Source: Paenibacillus sp. PvR098 (GTDB lineage Bacteria > Bacillota > Bacilli > Paenibacillales > NBRC-103111). Taken from it: a DNA stretch of 64,000 nt. Location: contig NZ_JAFIBU010000001.1 of assembly GCF_017833255.1 (NCBI RefSeq), positions 4,508,501-4,572,500 on the forward strand. Reading direction: 5' to 3'. The notes under the pieces were generated by a model, which did no database searches, was not told the origin of the DNA, and saw nothing but the letters and a program-made list of their open reading frames with translations. Below are positions 17,013 through 25,964 of the stretch, in pieces (positions within the stretch are counted from its first letter, which is position 1; each line of letters opens with the position of its first letter). The position numbers and the translations under genes are program-made.

Positions 17013-19049
17013 TTATCTTCGAATGGTGATGGGTACGGAAGCAAGCAATCCGCCCGAGCTGGATTGTATGGTGATCGACCTTGTTGCGTCCGGCTGCATT
17101 GTGGCCCCTTCTATTCGGTATTCCCACTGACCCAGAGCATCAACGTCCACTTGAGCAAGAACAGGTCCATTACTGTTGTTACCCAAGTGAATGGTAATCC
17201 TTACTCCTGGCCCAGAAACATTAGATGTTCCTGTTATTCGCCATTCCGCCTCACGTGTTCGGAACTCCGCACGGGTGACAGTAAGGTTATCGGGCAGGGT
17301 CATGATCTGGACGGTATCCGCCGATGCTCCCCCTGGGCCGCTAACGGTTAATTGGAAAACCAAGGGTTCCGGTTGCTTGGGAAATGCAAAGGTTGGATTT
17401 GGTGTTTGGGCACCGCTCAGCTGTACGGCAGCTCCAAAGATTTGTTCCCAGATAAAACTCACGGCGTTCACGGAACCACTGCCATCAAGGGTAACGATCG
17501 TACCTTGTTGTACCGTTTGATCCGGTCCTGCGTCCGCAATCGGTGTCGGTGCATCCTCAACAACCTGAACAGTAACGCTGCTTGTCGATGGCCCTCCCGG
17601 GCCTGTAACGGTCAATGAAAACACGAGAGTGACATTACTGTTCGGTGCCGTAAACGTAGGTGTAGCTGAATTTTCTCCAGTTAGTACAACGGGAGTTCCG
17701 GATACTTGGGTCCAATGAAAGGATGTGATGGGTCCGGTAGAGTGCGTACCATCCAGCATGACTTGAGCCCCAATGAGTACGGTTTGATCATCTCCGGCGG
17801 ACGCCTGGACAGGAATCGGATTAAATGGAGGTCCTTCGACGACAACAGGAACGGTCATTTTCCCACCTGCTGCAGACCAAACCGTTACATCATCGGGAGC
17901 ATAATCCAGGTTAGAGATCGTCAAGGTTCCACCTGCAGGAATGGTGCCAAAATCAGCGACGGTCAGTAACGGATCCCCGATCTCGTCGCTGGACTGAGCC
18001 GAAACGGTCAATTCTTTGGTTTCGGTGCTGTAGGTTGCTGCAGTTGTGATTAAATCTACGGGTAAAGCTACCTTTGAACTGTCCGGATGATCACTGACGT
18101 TGGTCACCGTAACCTCGCTTGGCGGATGGTTGCCCGTATAGAAAACACGTGCAAAGTAGGAGCCTTGGTTACCCAGCATTATTGTCGGCAAAAAGCCTGT
18201 GCCGGAGACTTCCATATCCTGCGGCGAATCATCTGTGAAGGCGAAGAGATCAATAAATCCGCCGTTCATCGTGGTTCTTTCATAGGTTGCACGAGTAATA
18301 TCAAGGCCGGAGTTGACGGCGATTGTGCCTAATAACGCAAATTGTCTAGTCTCGATGCAATTATCCGGGTCGATACCGGGAGTAGTAGAACGATCCGGAG
18401 AGCCAATACCAATACCAGGCCCCTCAATGCGGAAATAATTTTGCGGCTGCCCCTGTTGATCTACAAATATACTTCCGATGATGGGATGCAAAACATTAGG
18501 ATCACCAATGTACCCCTGTGGAACAGCAGGTATAACGTTGGGATCCCAGCGAAGAAACGGATGGACTCTGCTATTTCCCGCAAGTTGAAAGTTCCTTCCG
18601 TTTAAATCGCCTATGTCTTCAGTAAAATTGATTTCACCAATGCTTGGATCTCCCGGATCAGGTTCAGCCACAAAGGTATCTACTCCGTAGGGATGACTCA
18701 CTGTATAATCGGTATTAGGGATTAATCCGGAAACGCGAATCCGAACTCTTCCAAATACAATTTGTTCATCGTCTCTTGGAACTTCGTTTACAAATGCCGC
18801 TTCAAGTGCCAATACGAGTCGAGCTCTTTCTCCAGTGCCCGTGGTCATTTCAGCTTCGGCTGCCATATAAAAAGCTTCAGATGGGAAGTTGTCAGGGAAT
18901 GACACCGGACTTGAGGGATCAGGTAGCTCTGCTGGGGTTATGCCGCTGAACGGATCATTTGGATCAAGATTCAGCTGAAGGCGAAGTTGATTTTCATCCT
19001 TATACCATAAAGGGAAACCATTATGCTCACTTAAAGGACCAACTTTCAT
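17013..19049 (-). CDS. PKD-domain structural protein
   Basis: This 678-residue protein has an unrecognised N-terminal part of about 430 residues, rich in Pro, Asp and Gly. Two PKD domains follow, each opening with the typical AGxDQTV and LDGxxS blocks (ASAGDDQTVLIGAQVMLDG and DAGPDQTVQQGTIVTLDG). A final beta-rich domain ends in TIRR. PKD domains are Ig-like and usually extracellular, yet there is no signal peptide. The start at 19049 has AAAGGAGG. A CATATCTTA on the minus strand at 19101-19109 resembles a sigma-K -10, but no proper -35 accompanies it. Cotranscription with the collagen-like gene suggests a spore-surface role. Confidence 0.75.
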   Translation of the reverse strand: MKVGPLSEHNGFPLWYKDENQLRLQLNLDPNDPFSGITPAELPDPSSPVSFPDNFPSEAFYMAAEAEMTTGTGERARLVLALEAAFVNEVPRDDEQIVFGRVRIRVSGLIPNTDYTVSHPYGVDTFVAEPDPGDPSIGEINFTEDIGDLNGRNFQLAGNSRVHPFLRWDPNVIPAVPQGYIGDPNVLHPIIGSIFVDQQGQPQNYFRIEGPGIGIGSPDRSTTPGIDPDNCIETRQFALLGTIAVNSGLDITRATYERTTMNGGFIDLFAFTDDSPQDMEVSGTGFLPTIMLGNQGSYFARVFYTGNHPPSEVTVTNVSDHPDSSKVALPVDLITTAATYSTETKELTVSAQSSDEIGDPLLTVADFGTIPAGGTLTISNLDYAPDDVTVWSAAGGKMTVPVVVEGPPFNPIPVQASAGDDQTVLIGAQVMLDGTHSTGPITSFHWTQVSGTPVVLTGENSATPTFTAPNSNVTLVFSLTVTGPGGPSTSSVTVQVVEDAPTPIADAGPDQTVQQGTIVTLDGSGSVNAVSFIWEQIFGAAVQLSGAQTPNPTFAFPKQPEPLVFQLTVSGPGGASADTVQIMTLPDNLTVTRAEFRTREAEWRITGTSNVSGPGVRITIHLGNNSNGPVLAQVDVDALGQWEYRIEGATMQPDATRSITIQSSSGGLLASVPITIRR

Positions 19050-19173
19050 AGGGTGCCTCCTTTCATAAACGATTATTGTTTTAACATTTCTCCCTATGAT
19101 TAAGATATGATTTGCACAATCAATTGACAGGTACACCGGTACAGTGAATTTCTTCCTAAATAGCTTACAGTGT

Positions 19174-19216
19174 AAAAAAGCATCTCCCCTCAGCTTTATG
19201 AGGAAAGATGCTTTTT
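19174..19216 (-). terminator. Terminator of the tandem P-loop gene
   Basis: On the minus strand GCATCT and CCTCA pair with TGAGG and AGATGC, followed by six T. It separates the P-loop gene from the PKD gene promoter region. Confidence 0.8.
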
Positions 19217-19231
19217 GCAGTACGGAAGATC

Positions 19232-20329
19232 TCATTCACTAATGGCAGCCAGGCTGATGATCTCTTGTAAAACTTCCTCCTTGATCTGATCTATCCTGTG
19301 GAAATCGGTGGAATGAACATAGATTTGCTCCAGTTCATCCTGAAGGGATTTGGCTTGTGCAAGATCCTCAATGGACGCTTTCATTTGTGCGGCGTATCGC
19401 CCTTTGATGTCGCTTATAGCATCCGCATGAGCTTCATCCGTACCTGGCTTGATGCAGTGCTCATACATATCCAAGATCTCGTCAGCATCGCGGTCGGGAT
19501 AATACTCATGTGGCGCCGTGCTGTCAAATATGGCGAACCCCAGCTCCCGCACAATGACCATATCCAGACTGTTCGGGTCAAAGCCGCAGTGGTAAATTTC
19601 CACATCGAAGCCGCGTTCAATTCCTGCGGCTGCCAGCTTTTTCAGCAGGGTGGATTTACCCGAACCGGCCCGGCCTTTAATGAGGTATCTTTTCAGGCCT
19701 TCAGTCAAATTCGGAACAAAATCGACCGCGCCTTTCGGGGTGGCCGCTCCCAAAAAACGGTGGTCTACGCGGCTCTGACGTTCGAGTTTCCGATTACCGT
19801 AGAGGAGCTGTATATACTCCACTGTCAGTTCATCGGCTGCCTGAAAGTTCATGTTTGCGATATAAATCGTTTCCCATTCGTCATGAATGCGAAGCGCTTC
19901 CGCGAACCCGGCATAAGCGCGTTCATGGGCTTGTTGAATGCTCTCATTCAAGTTTTCGATCTCCGGTTGTCGGGCAGCGAGCTGAGCCGTATCCCCGGTC
20001 TCGCCCAAGGTCACGTATCGCACAACCGTCCCCGGCTCCCGGGGCTCTATTACACGAGGGGCCGTCCCATCAACGATTCCCACCCTTAAAGCAGGGATGA
20101 TCAATCCGTCCAGCGAGTCATTGTCCGAGGCGCAATGAATAAACCAGATGTCATAGCCGTTCTCTACCATTTGGTTTCCGATGGTCCGAATCAAACCCGA
20201 CTTTGCTGTCGCCGATCCCCCTTGTAAAATAAAAAGACGCTCCAATCCTTGTAAAGACGAGTCGAACAGGTTGGCAAAGCCGCGAGCCGTATTGCCGCTC
20301 GCGTAAAAGTTTTTGACGATACCAGTCAT
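19232..20329 (-). CDS. Tandem P-loop ATPase-like protein (PRK06851 type)
   Basis: The 366-residue protein is built from two related halves. The first half has a degenerate Walker A (FILQGGSATAKSGLIR), the second a good one (LIKGRAGSGKSTLLKK). Each is followed by a matching block: DIWFIHCASDNDSLDGLIIP and DVEIYHCGFDPNSLDMVIV. So the protein is an internal duplication of an NTPase domain, the first copy perhaps no longer hydrolytic. I recall this as the uncharacterised PRK06851 family; its substrate is unknown. The ATG at 20329 is preferred because AAAGG lies 10 bases upstream; a GTG at 20338 abuts that site. Confidence 0.75.
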   Translation of the reverse strand: MTGIVKNFYASGNTARGFANLFDSSLQGLERLFILQGGSATAKSGLIRTIGNQMVENGYDIWFIHCASDNDSLDGLIIPALRVGIVDGTAPRVIEPREPGTVVRYVTLGETGDTAQLAARQPEIENLNESIQQAHERAYAGFAEALRIHDEWETIYIANMNFQAADELTVEYIQLLYGNRKLERQSRVDHRFLGAATPKGAVDFVPNLTEGLKRYLIKGRAGSGKSTLLKKLAAAGIERGFDVEIYHCGFDPNSLDMVIVRELGFAIFDSTAPHEYYPDRDADEILDMYEHCIKPGTDEAHADAISDIKGRYAAQMKASIEDLAQAKSLQDELEQIYVHSTDFHRIDQIKEEVLQEIISLAAISE

Positions 20330-20552
20330 CACCGTCACACCTTTCTAGGCTAATGTCATGGTGCATAGTTCATCGTATTACAGCCCTGTCAAAAAGGTGC
20401 AGCCGAATACAGTCGATGACGAAATGGGCTTCAGCCTTGGAAGCAACTGTAGAATAGTCGAGATCATCTAATGGGCAACATAATCGTTAGCTTCATACGG
20501 ATAGGCGGTTAAGTGGTTAATTTATTCTTATAGAGGTTAAGGAGACTTCCCC

Positions 20553-21128
20553 ATGTTAGACTTCAAACCGTTCATTCTACCGGAGGAACCAGTCCCCCCG
20601 TTCGCCATAGCCTGCCAACAATGTGAGCTTTCCAAGCAGCGGCATCGTGTGATATGGGGAGAGGGAAACCCCAATGCACCGGTTTTCATCCTATTGGACA
20701 ACCCCGGTTCACGCGAAGATCGGGAGGGTCAGCCTTTTGTATGCGGAACTCGGGAAACGTTACAGTACGGGATGAGAGAGGCTGGACTAGACATCGATTC
20801 GGTTTATGTGAGCTATCTATTGAAATGTCGTCCAATACGTGCTTATAATAAGCCGCTTGCTAGAGAAGCGTGCTTTTCTCATTTGCAGCTACAATTGAAG
20901 GAGAAGAGGCCGGATGTACTGTTTGCTCTAGGCAATGTGGTGGTGCAAACCTTATTTCCAGACCAGGAAGCCGACGTGAAAAGCTATAGAGGAAAGTGGC
21001 ATACGTTTCAAGAGATGCCGATAGCGGTTTCCTATCATCCTTTGGCTGTGCGCCGAAGACCTGTACTTATGAAGTATTTCGTAGAAGATATAAAGTTTGT
21101 TGCCGAAAAGATCAAAGACATGATATGA
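20553..21128 (+). CDS. Uracil-DNA glycosylase-like protein (family 4/5 type)
   Basis: This 191-residue protein has the iron-sulphur type UDG layout. Candidate 4Fe-4S cysteines occur in CQQC near residue 22, in LLKCRPI, and in REACFSHL. The active-site loop is LLDNPGSREDREGQPF, where most family 4 enzymes read GEAPGxxED, so the motif is altered. The C-terminal SYHPLAVRRRP replaces the usual HPSxLLR. It probably excises uracil from DNA, but the altered motifs leave specificity open. AAGGAG precedes the ATG. An alkyladenine glycosylase gene follows in the same direction after 46 bases. Confidence 0.75.
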   Translation: MLDFKPFILPEEPVPPFAIACQQCELSKQRHRVIWGEGNPNAPVFILLDNPGSREDREGQPFVCGTRETLQYGMREAGLDIDSVYVSYLLKCRPIRAYNKPLAREACFSHLQLQLKEKRPDVLFALGNVVVQTLFPDQEADVKSYRGKWHTFQEMPIAVSYHPLAVRRRPVLMKYFVEDIKFVAEKIKDMI

Positions 21129-21174
21129 AAGGTTATAAAAGGTTTGGATTAGGGACCAAAGAGAGGTGAGTCTA

Positions 21175-21765
21175 GTGTCGTTTCAACCTGTAGACGCAAT
21201 ATTTTTCCAACAACCCACATTGGATTTGGCTCGTTCGCTGCTTGGGCTGCTGCTAGTAAAGGAAACTGAATCAGGCACGGCTTCGGGCTGGATTGTGGAA
21301 ACCGAAGCTTATAGGGGGCCGGAGGATCGTGCAGCGCACAGCTTTAACCATCGAAGGACGCCAAGAACGGAGGTGATGTTTGGTCCTCCTGGTTATGCAT
21401 ATACCTATGTGATGCACACCCATTGTCTGGTGAATGTGGTCAGTGGGAAGGAGGGCCATCCAGAGGCCGTGTTAATTAGAGCTGTCGAGCCTTATACGGG
21501 CATAGAAATGATGTATGAGCGCCGCGGAAAAGAAAAAAAGAAAATAGAACTCACCAATGGTCCGGGCAAGCTGACGAAAGCTCTGGGAATAAACCAAGAG
21601 GATTATGGAACACCTTTATTTGAACCGCCTCTTTTTATTGCAGAGGGAAGAGGAGAAATTAAATCCATAGTGACCGGTCCTAGGATCGGCATTGAGAATA
21701 GCGGCGAGGCCAAAGACTATCCCTGGCGATTTTGGGAGAATGGAAACCCGTTTGTATCTAGGTAA
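21175..21765 (+). CDS. 3-methyladenine DNA glycosylase (AAG/MPG family)
   Basis: This 196-residue enzyme removes alkylated and deaminated purines from DNA. Signatures are VETEAYRGPEDRAAHSF with the catalytic Glu of the AAG family, FGPPGYAYTYVMHTHCLVNV, and LTNGPGKLTKAL. The start is a GTG at 21175, with GAGAGG 8 bases upstream, which gives the same length as B. subtilis YxlJ. A GTG at 21166 is in frame but overlaps the ribosome binding site. With the preceding UDG-like gene it forms a small base-excision repair pair. Confidence 0.9.
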   Translation: MSFQPVDAIFFQQPTLDLARSLLGLLLVKETESGTASGWIVETEAYRGPEDRAAHSFNHRRTPRTEVMFGPPGYAYTYVMHTHCLVNVVSGKEGHPEAVLIRAVEPYTGIEMMYERRGKEKKKIELTNGPGKLTKALGINQEDYGTPLFEPPLFIAEGRGEIKSIVTGPRIGIENSGEAKDYPWRFWENGNPFVSR

Positions 21766-21871
21766 GTAATAAGCGCTATTCTCTATTAACGAAGTGTCAA
21801 CTCTCGCAGTGGTTTTGAACGAGCTTACATGATATAGTGGAATATATTTAAAATAGAAAAGAGGACTTAAC

Positions 21872-22165
21872 ATGATCGATCATATCGTACTAGTTAAATT
21901 TGGCGAATCGACAACGCAGGAGCAGTTGCAGGATGTAGTTGAACGATTCAAAGCTCTCAAAAATCATCTTACGGGAATCGTGGATCTTCAAGCCGGTATC
22001 AACTTTTCAGAGAAAAATCAAGGCTATCAATTGGTATTGAGCGTTCGGTTTGAAAACAAAGCGGCTCTGGAGGCTTATGGACCGAATCCTGAACATCAAG
22101 CGGTTGCGGCTTTGATCAGAGAAGTAGGACGAGTGGATAGTATTGTGGTTGATATTGAAATCTAA
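21872..22165 (+). CDS. Dabb (stress-responsive A/B barrel) domain protein
   Basis: This 97-residue protein is a single Dabb domain. It begins MIDHIVLVKFGE, has a mid-section LQAGINFSEKN, and ends with a VVDIEI strand. These ferredoxin-like proteins usually dimerise; most have no proven function. AAAGAGGA precedes the ATG. A strong terminator at 22191-22238 follows. Confidence 0.85.
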   Translation: MIDHIVLVKFGESTTQEQLQDVVERFKALKNHLTGIVDLQAGINFSEKNQGYQLVLSVRFENKAALEAYGPNPEHQAVAALIREVGRVDSIVVDIEI

Positions 22166-22190
22166 AGCTTGCTTCTCATAGATCGATAGT

Positions 22191-22238
22191 AAAATAAGCT
22201 TTGTCCTGCAGCCTTGGCTCGGACAAAGCTTATTTTTT
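22191..22238 (+). terminator. Terminator of the Dabb gene
   Basis: AAAATAAGCTTTGTCC at 22191-22206 pairs with GGACAAAGCTTATTTT starting at 22221, with further T following. Confidence 0.9.
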
Positions 22239-22385
22239 GTCCGACATATGGGAGTGATCTGGAGGGTCTATCATTCCATCGACTCTCCAGTAGGTCCCCT
22301 GAGTATCCTTTTTCCTCTGGGGAACGTATAATTATAATAGATTGATAGATTTTCAATACTACATAATATAGGAGTGATTATACCT

Positions 22386-23195
22386 ATGCATAGCGGTATC
22401 TTGAGAGGTTTTACTCACCGGCACGAAGCCCCGGTTCAATATATATTGCGGCTTGATGAAACTGAAGTCCCACTTAATGATTGGGTTGGAGAGCACCTTC
22501 AAATCCAGTTTTTACATGAAATTCGATGTATTCATTGCAATAGAAAAATTAAAAAAACATACAATTCCGGCTACTGTTATCCCTGTTTCGTTGCGCTTGC
22601 AGAAAATGATTTGTGTATCGTTAAACCCCATGAATGCCACTTTGATCAAGGAACGTGCCGGGATGAAGCTTTCGCTCAAACGCACTGTATGGTTCCGCAT
22701 TATGTATATCTTGCGGTAAGCAGCGGCCTTAAAGTCGGTCTTACCCGCAAGGGAAACCAAATGAAGCGTTGGACAGACCAAGGGGCTATTCAGGCCATTC
22801 CCATTGCTGAGCTCCCGACAAGAAAGCTTGCAGGAGAACTGGAATTTGAACTTAGCAAACATGTGATGGACAAAACGGACTGGCGCAAAATGCTGAAGGG
22901 TGAAGTCAGCGAGATTGAATTGCTTCAAAGCAGAATTGAGATTCTTGCTCATGTTCCGGAAGCCTTTAAACCGTATCTGCTCGACGAAACGACGGTGTTC
23001 GAATTCCTTTACCCACAGATGGAGTCGCTGCAGAAAATCAAGACGTACGATCTGGAAAAGTCTCCGATGATCACGGACCGTCTGATTGGAATAAAGGGCA
23101 ACTACCTGATGTTTGAGCAAGCAGTAATCAACGTAAGGAAATATAGCGGATACAAGGTATCCATTTCACTTGAAGCCTCGCAGGTGGCGCAATAA
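22386..23195 (+). CDS. DUF2797 zinc-binding protein
   Basis: This 269-residue protein shows a treble-clef-like N-terminal part with cysteine pairs (CIHCNRK, then CYPCF about 18 residues on). A Cys/His-rich segment follows, with HECHFDQGTCRDE. The central region has the family signature YLAVSSGLKVGLTRKGNQ, which resembles a GIY-YIG-like start. The biochemical role of DUF2797 is not known. The ATG at 22386 has AGGAG 10-11 bases upstream; the in-frame GTG at 22374 lies within the ribosome binding site. It is monocistronic. Confidence 0.8.
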   Translation: MHSGILRGFTHRHEAPVQYILRLDETEVPLNDWVGEHLQIQFLHEIRCIHCNRKIKKTYNSGYCYPCFVALAENDLCIVKPHECHFDQGTCRDEAFAQTHCMVPHYVYLAVSSGLKVGLTRKGNQMKRWTDQGAIQAIPIAELPTRKLAGELEFELSKHVMDKTDWRKMLKGEVSEIELLQSRIEILAHVPEAFKPYLLDETTVFEFLYPQMESLQKIKTYDLEKSPMITDRLIGIKGNYLMFEQAVINVRKYSGYKVSISLEASQVAQ

Positions 23196-23302
23196 CGATG
23201 TGGCTTGGGACTTCAGCGCCGCGGCTCTTCGTCCGGACGGACGCTGGCCGTGCTGGCGGTCACCGATACGGACTGACTAATCTCATGATAGAAAGAAGAA
23301 AT

Positions 23303-23338
23303 GCACGATACACCTCAAACGGGACGTATCGTGCTTTT
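23303..23338. terminator. Terminator between DUF2797 and the MFS gene
   Basis: GCACGATAC at 23303-23311 pairs with GTATCGTGC at 23326-23334 and is followed by TTTT. It lies between convergent genes. Confidence 0.75.
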
Positions 23339-23370
23339 CATATGGATGTGATTTCAAAACCGCTTCTTAC

Positions 23371-24627
23371 TTAAGCTTCCTGAGCCCATTCCTTTAGGGT
23401 ACGGTCATGCGGAAGGAAGAAGGTCAGAAGGCCGATCAGTGGAAGGATACTCACCATCTGCATGACCACCGGGAGATGCAGCGCATCGATCAGACCGCCG
23501 AGCGCCACCGCTCCCAGCGCGCCTAGACCGAAGGCGAGACCGGTAATCAGTCCGGACACGGTTCCGATCTTGCCTGGGATCAGCTCTTGTGCGTACACTA
23601 CTGAAACGGAAAAGCTGGAGAGGATGATGAAACCGTTAACAAGCAAAATGACATACGCCCAGAACGGATTGGCATAAGGCAAAAGCAAGGCCAGGGGCGC
23701 GGAGCCGACCATGGAGAAGAAGATCAGGTTGCGTCGTCCGAATTTATCGGACAGCGGACCACCCATGAAGGTGCCTAGTGCGCCCGCCGCGGCGAACAGG
23801 AAGATGTAGATTTGAGCCTTTTCCAAAGTAATTCCGAACTGTTCCATGAGATAAAACGGATAATAGATCGTCACGCCAGCATGGTACCAGGACCGGGCGA
23901 ACACGAGAAAAATCAACGTTAAGATAGCGAAAGTGATTTGCTTTTTGCGCAAAGGACTCATGACCCGTACGCCGTTCTTCTTTGCCGCAGGCGGATGCAC
24001 AGCTATATATCCGCTGTACCAGCGGGAGATAAAGAGCTGGACGAGAATGGCCAGCCCGGCAACTGCCGTAAACCAGATCGCCCCGAATTGACCGAGCGGG
24101 ACGAAGAGGAAGGCCGTCATAAGAGGAGCCAGCGATTGCCCTGAGTTGCCGCCTACCTGAAAGATCGACTGCGCGAGTCCGCGTCTTGAGCCTCCGGCCA
24201 TGTAGGCTACCCGCGAGCCTTCCGGATGGAAGACGGCGGAGCCGAGTCCGATGAATAGCACGGATAGCAGAACCAGCCAATAATTCGGCGCAAAAGCCAG
24301 CCCGAGCACACCGATAAAGGTAAGGCCCATTCCCATCGGCAGCATGTAAGGGGAGGGACGGCGGTCCGAATATAGGCCGATGACCGGCTGCATAATCGAA
24401 GCGGTCATGTTTAAAGCGAACACGATAATACCCGATTGCATATAGGTCAAATTCATGGAATCCTTCAGAATCGGCAGGATCGCAGGAATGATCGATTGAA
24501 TGGAATCATTAAATAAATGCACCAAACTGATGGCAAGCAGTATGCGGAATACGGTTGGTTTCCCATTGGCCTCCGGTGACCTTTGAAAAACCGGTCCGGA
24601 GGCCGCTGCTCCGGTTTGCGCCTGCAT
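23371..24627 (-). CDS. MFS transporter, fosmidomycin-resistance (Fsr) type
   Basis: This 418-residue major facilitator protein has about 12 membrane segments. HLFNDSIQSIIPAILPILKD in the first helix is typical of the Fsr branch. FIGLGSAVFHPEGSRVA and GGNSGQSLAPL match conserved loops of fosmidomycin efflux proteins. GGPLSDKFGRRNL is the MFS loop 8-9 motif. The likely role is proton-driven drug efflux; the substrate is unproven. AAAGGAG lies 10 bases before the ATG. psd lies 36 bases upstream on the same strand, so cotranscription is possible. Confidence 0.88.
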   Translation of the reverse strand: MQAQTGAAASGPVFQRSPEANGKPTVFRILLAISLVHLFNDSIQSIIPAILPILKDSMNLTYMQSGIIVFALNMTASIMQPVIGLYSDRRPSPYMLPMGMGLTFIGVLGLAFAPNYWLVLLSVLFIGLGSAVFHPEGSRVAYMAGGSRRGLAQSIFQVGGNSGQSLAPLMTAFLFVPLGQFGAIWFTAVAGLAILVQLFISRWYSGYIAVHPPAAKKNGVRVMSPLRKKQITFAILTLIFLVFARSWYHAGVTIYYPFYLMEQFGITLEKAQIYIFLFAAAGALGTFMGGPLSDKFGRRNLIFFSMVGSAPLALLLPYANPFWAYVILLVNGFIILSSFSVSVVYAQELIPGKIGTVSGLITGLAFGLGALGAVALGGLIDALHLPVVMQMVSILPLIGLLTFFLPHDRTLKEWAQEA

Positions 24628-24663
24628 GAAAGAACGCTCCTTTCTTGGTTAGGATCCAGCGGC

Positions 24664-25470
24664 CTAATCCCGATGTTTGGTTATTCCAAGCGCTTCTCCC
24701 ATGGTAACTCTGCTGCCGACTTTTACATCTTCACGGGGGGCGAAGGTGCCCGATTCGGTCAGGAGCACGACGGTAGATCCGAATTCGAAGTAAGCAAGCT
24801 CGTCGCCGCGGCTTAGCTCATTCGGAAGCGGGGTAACGTATTGAATGCTGCTCACATTCAAAGCCCCGACCTTCACCACGGCGACTTCCCCGGTATCATG
24901 CTGTATATAAGTAATCAAACGCTCATTACGGCTAAGGACCCGACGCATATGCTTGAGTCCGAAGTCGTTTACCGGATACACCTTGCCTGCGACATGCTCC
25001 TTCTCCAGAATCTTACCTGTCACGGGAGAATGAATCCGGTGATAGTCGGTGGGACTCAAGTAAAGAACATAATAAAATCCATGTTTGTAATTGATCATGC
25101 GGGGACTTTGGTTCAGCAGCTCATCAATTGTGTAATCCTGTCCCTTTACATTGACAATAAGCCCCTCTTGAATGCTTCCCATCCCGGTAATCAGGGCATC
25201 GACGGGGCTGACTACCGTATCTGGCGTCTCGTCGATAGGACGCAATCCTGCTTTTAATCTGCGGGTAAAAAAATCGTTCAAAGAAGCATACTCATGTATC
25301 GCTTTCTCCGCATCTTGTACGCGAATGCCGTAAGTACGAATAAAGCGTGGAATCAGCGCTCGGCTAGCTCTGGATTTGGCAAAGGTTCCTGTCAGTCTCG
25401 ACACGGTCTTGCGTGAGGAAAGCTCGGTCAGCAGCCGGAATAGCGAAATCTTCATAATGGAAAGGTTCAC
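24664..25470 (-). CDS. psd: Phosphatidylserine decarboxylase proenzyme
   Basis: Psd makes phosphatidylethanolamine from phosphatidylserine at the membrane. Self-cleavage occurs at the Gly-Ser of FEFGSTVVLL near residue 229, which would form the pyruvoyl group on the alpha chain. Other signatures are VSPVDALITGMG and YLSPTDYHRIHSPVTG, with the charge-relay His. Length (268 aa) fits the Bacillus type. The start is uncertain: a GTG at 25470 aligns with B. subtilis Psd but has a weak ribosome binding site, and an ATG lies at 25455. No pssA is adjacent. Confidence 0.92.
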   Translation of the reverse strand: MNLSIMKISLFRLLTELSSRKTVSRLTGTFAKSRASRALIPRFIRTYGIRVQDAEKAIHEYASLNDFFTRRLKAGLRPIDETPDTVVSPVDALITGMGSIQEGLIVNVKGQDYTIDELLNQSPRMINYKHGFYYVLYLSPTDYHRIHSPVTGKILEKEHVAGKVYPVNDFGLKHMRRVLSRNERLITYIQHDTGEVAVVKVGALNVSSIQYVTPLPNELSRGDELAYFEFGSTVVLLTESGTFAPREDVKVGSRVTMGEALGITKHRD

Positions 25471-25564
25471 CTGTTTTCTCTTAATGTAAGTACGCGAATC
25501 TAACGCCTATCTTGACACAGAACGGAGCACAAAGCAATCCTAAAACGAACCTTAAAAAGCAAGA

Positions 25565-25585
25565 AAAGCTCCCGAAGGAGCCTTT
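25565..25585 (-). terminator. UUCG-loop hairpin upstream of psd
   Basis: On the minus strand AAGGCTCC, loop TTCG, GGAGCTTT form a stable stem followed by a short T run, about 95 bases before the psd start. It could be an attenuator or simply an end signal for either strand. Nothing else decides. Confidence 0.4.
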
Positions 25586-25756
25586 CATTTCATATATTAG
25601 GACGGATTAAGCCTTACAGGCGTATTTTTGAATTCCCCACAGGTAAGGCAAGCGGCCAGGTTCACTAAAATCGGGCTGCAGGTCTTGGATGTAGCTATGG
25701 AATTTTTTCAAGATCCTCCATTGACAAATATTTCAATCGTGATAATATGATGATGT

Positions 25757-25843
25757 CACTAGGGGAGCCGCACAGGCTGAGATTGGATCAATAGATCCTA
25801 GACCCTCTGAACCTGATCTGGTTTATACCAGCGTAGGGAAGTG
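25757..25843 (+). ncRNA. TPP riboswitch (thi box)
   Basis: The conserved thi-box blocks are present in order: AGGGGAGCC, CTGAGA at 25777-25782, ACCCTCTGAACCTGATCTGG and CAGCGTAGGGAAGT. CACTA and AGTG at the ends can form P1. It lies 120 bases upstream of ykoE, and a terminator follows at 25880-25913, consistent with transcriptional shut-off by thiamine pyrophosphate. Confidence 0.95.
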
Positions 25844-25879
25844 GAAGATCGTTGGCACATATATTTCTATGGTGCTTAC

Positions 25880-25913
25880 AAGGCCGCTTCCTTCATCGGG
25901 AGGCGGCCTTTTT
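25880..25913 (+). terminator. TPP-riboswitch expression-platform terminator
   Basis: AAGGCCGCTTCC and GGGAGGCGGCCTT form a GC-rich stem ending in TTTTT, between the aptamer and ykoE. Confidence 0.85.
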
Positions 25914-25964
25914 GGCGTCATTCTCCCGGGGTTCTGAAAAAGATGGAAGAGGAGAGAGGAAAAG

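Noticed and set aside
23196-23302. GC-rich stretch with a CGTCCGGACG palindrome after the DUF2797 gene
   Set aside because: It is a short self-complementary site with no partner or context. No function can be supported.
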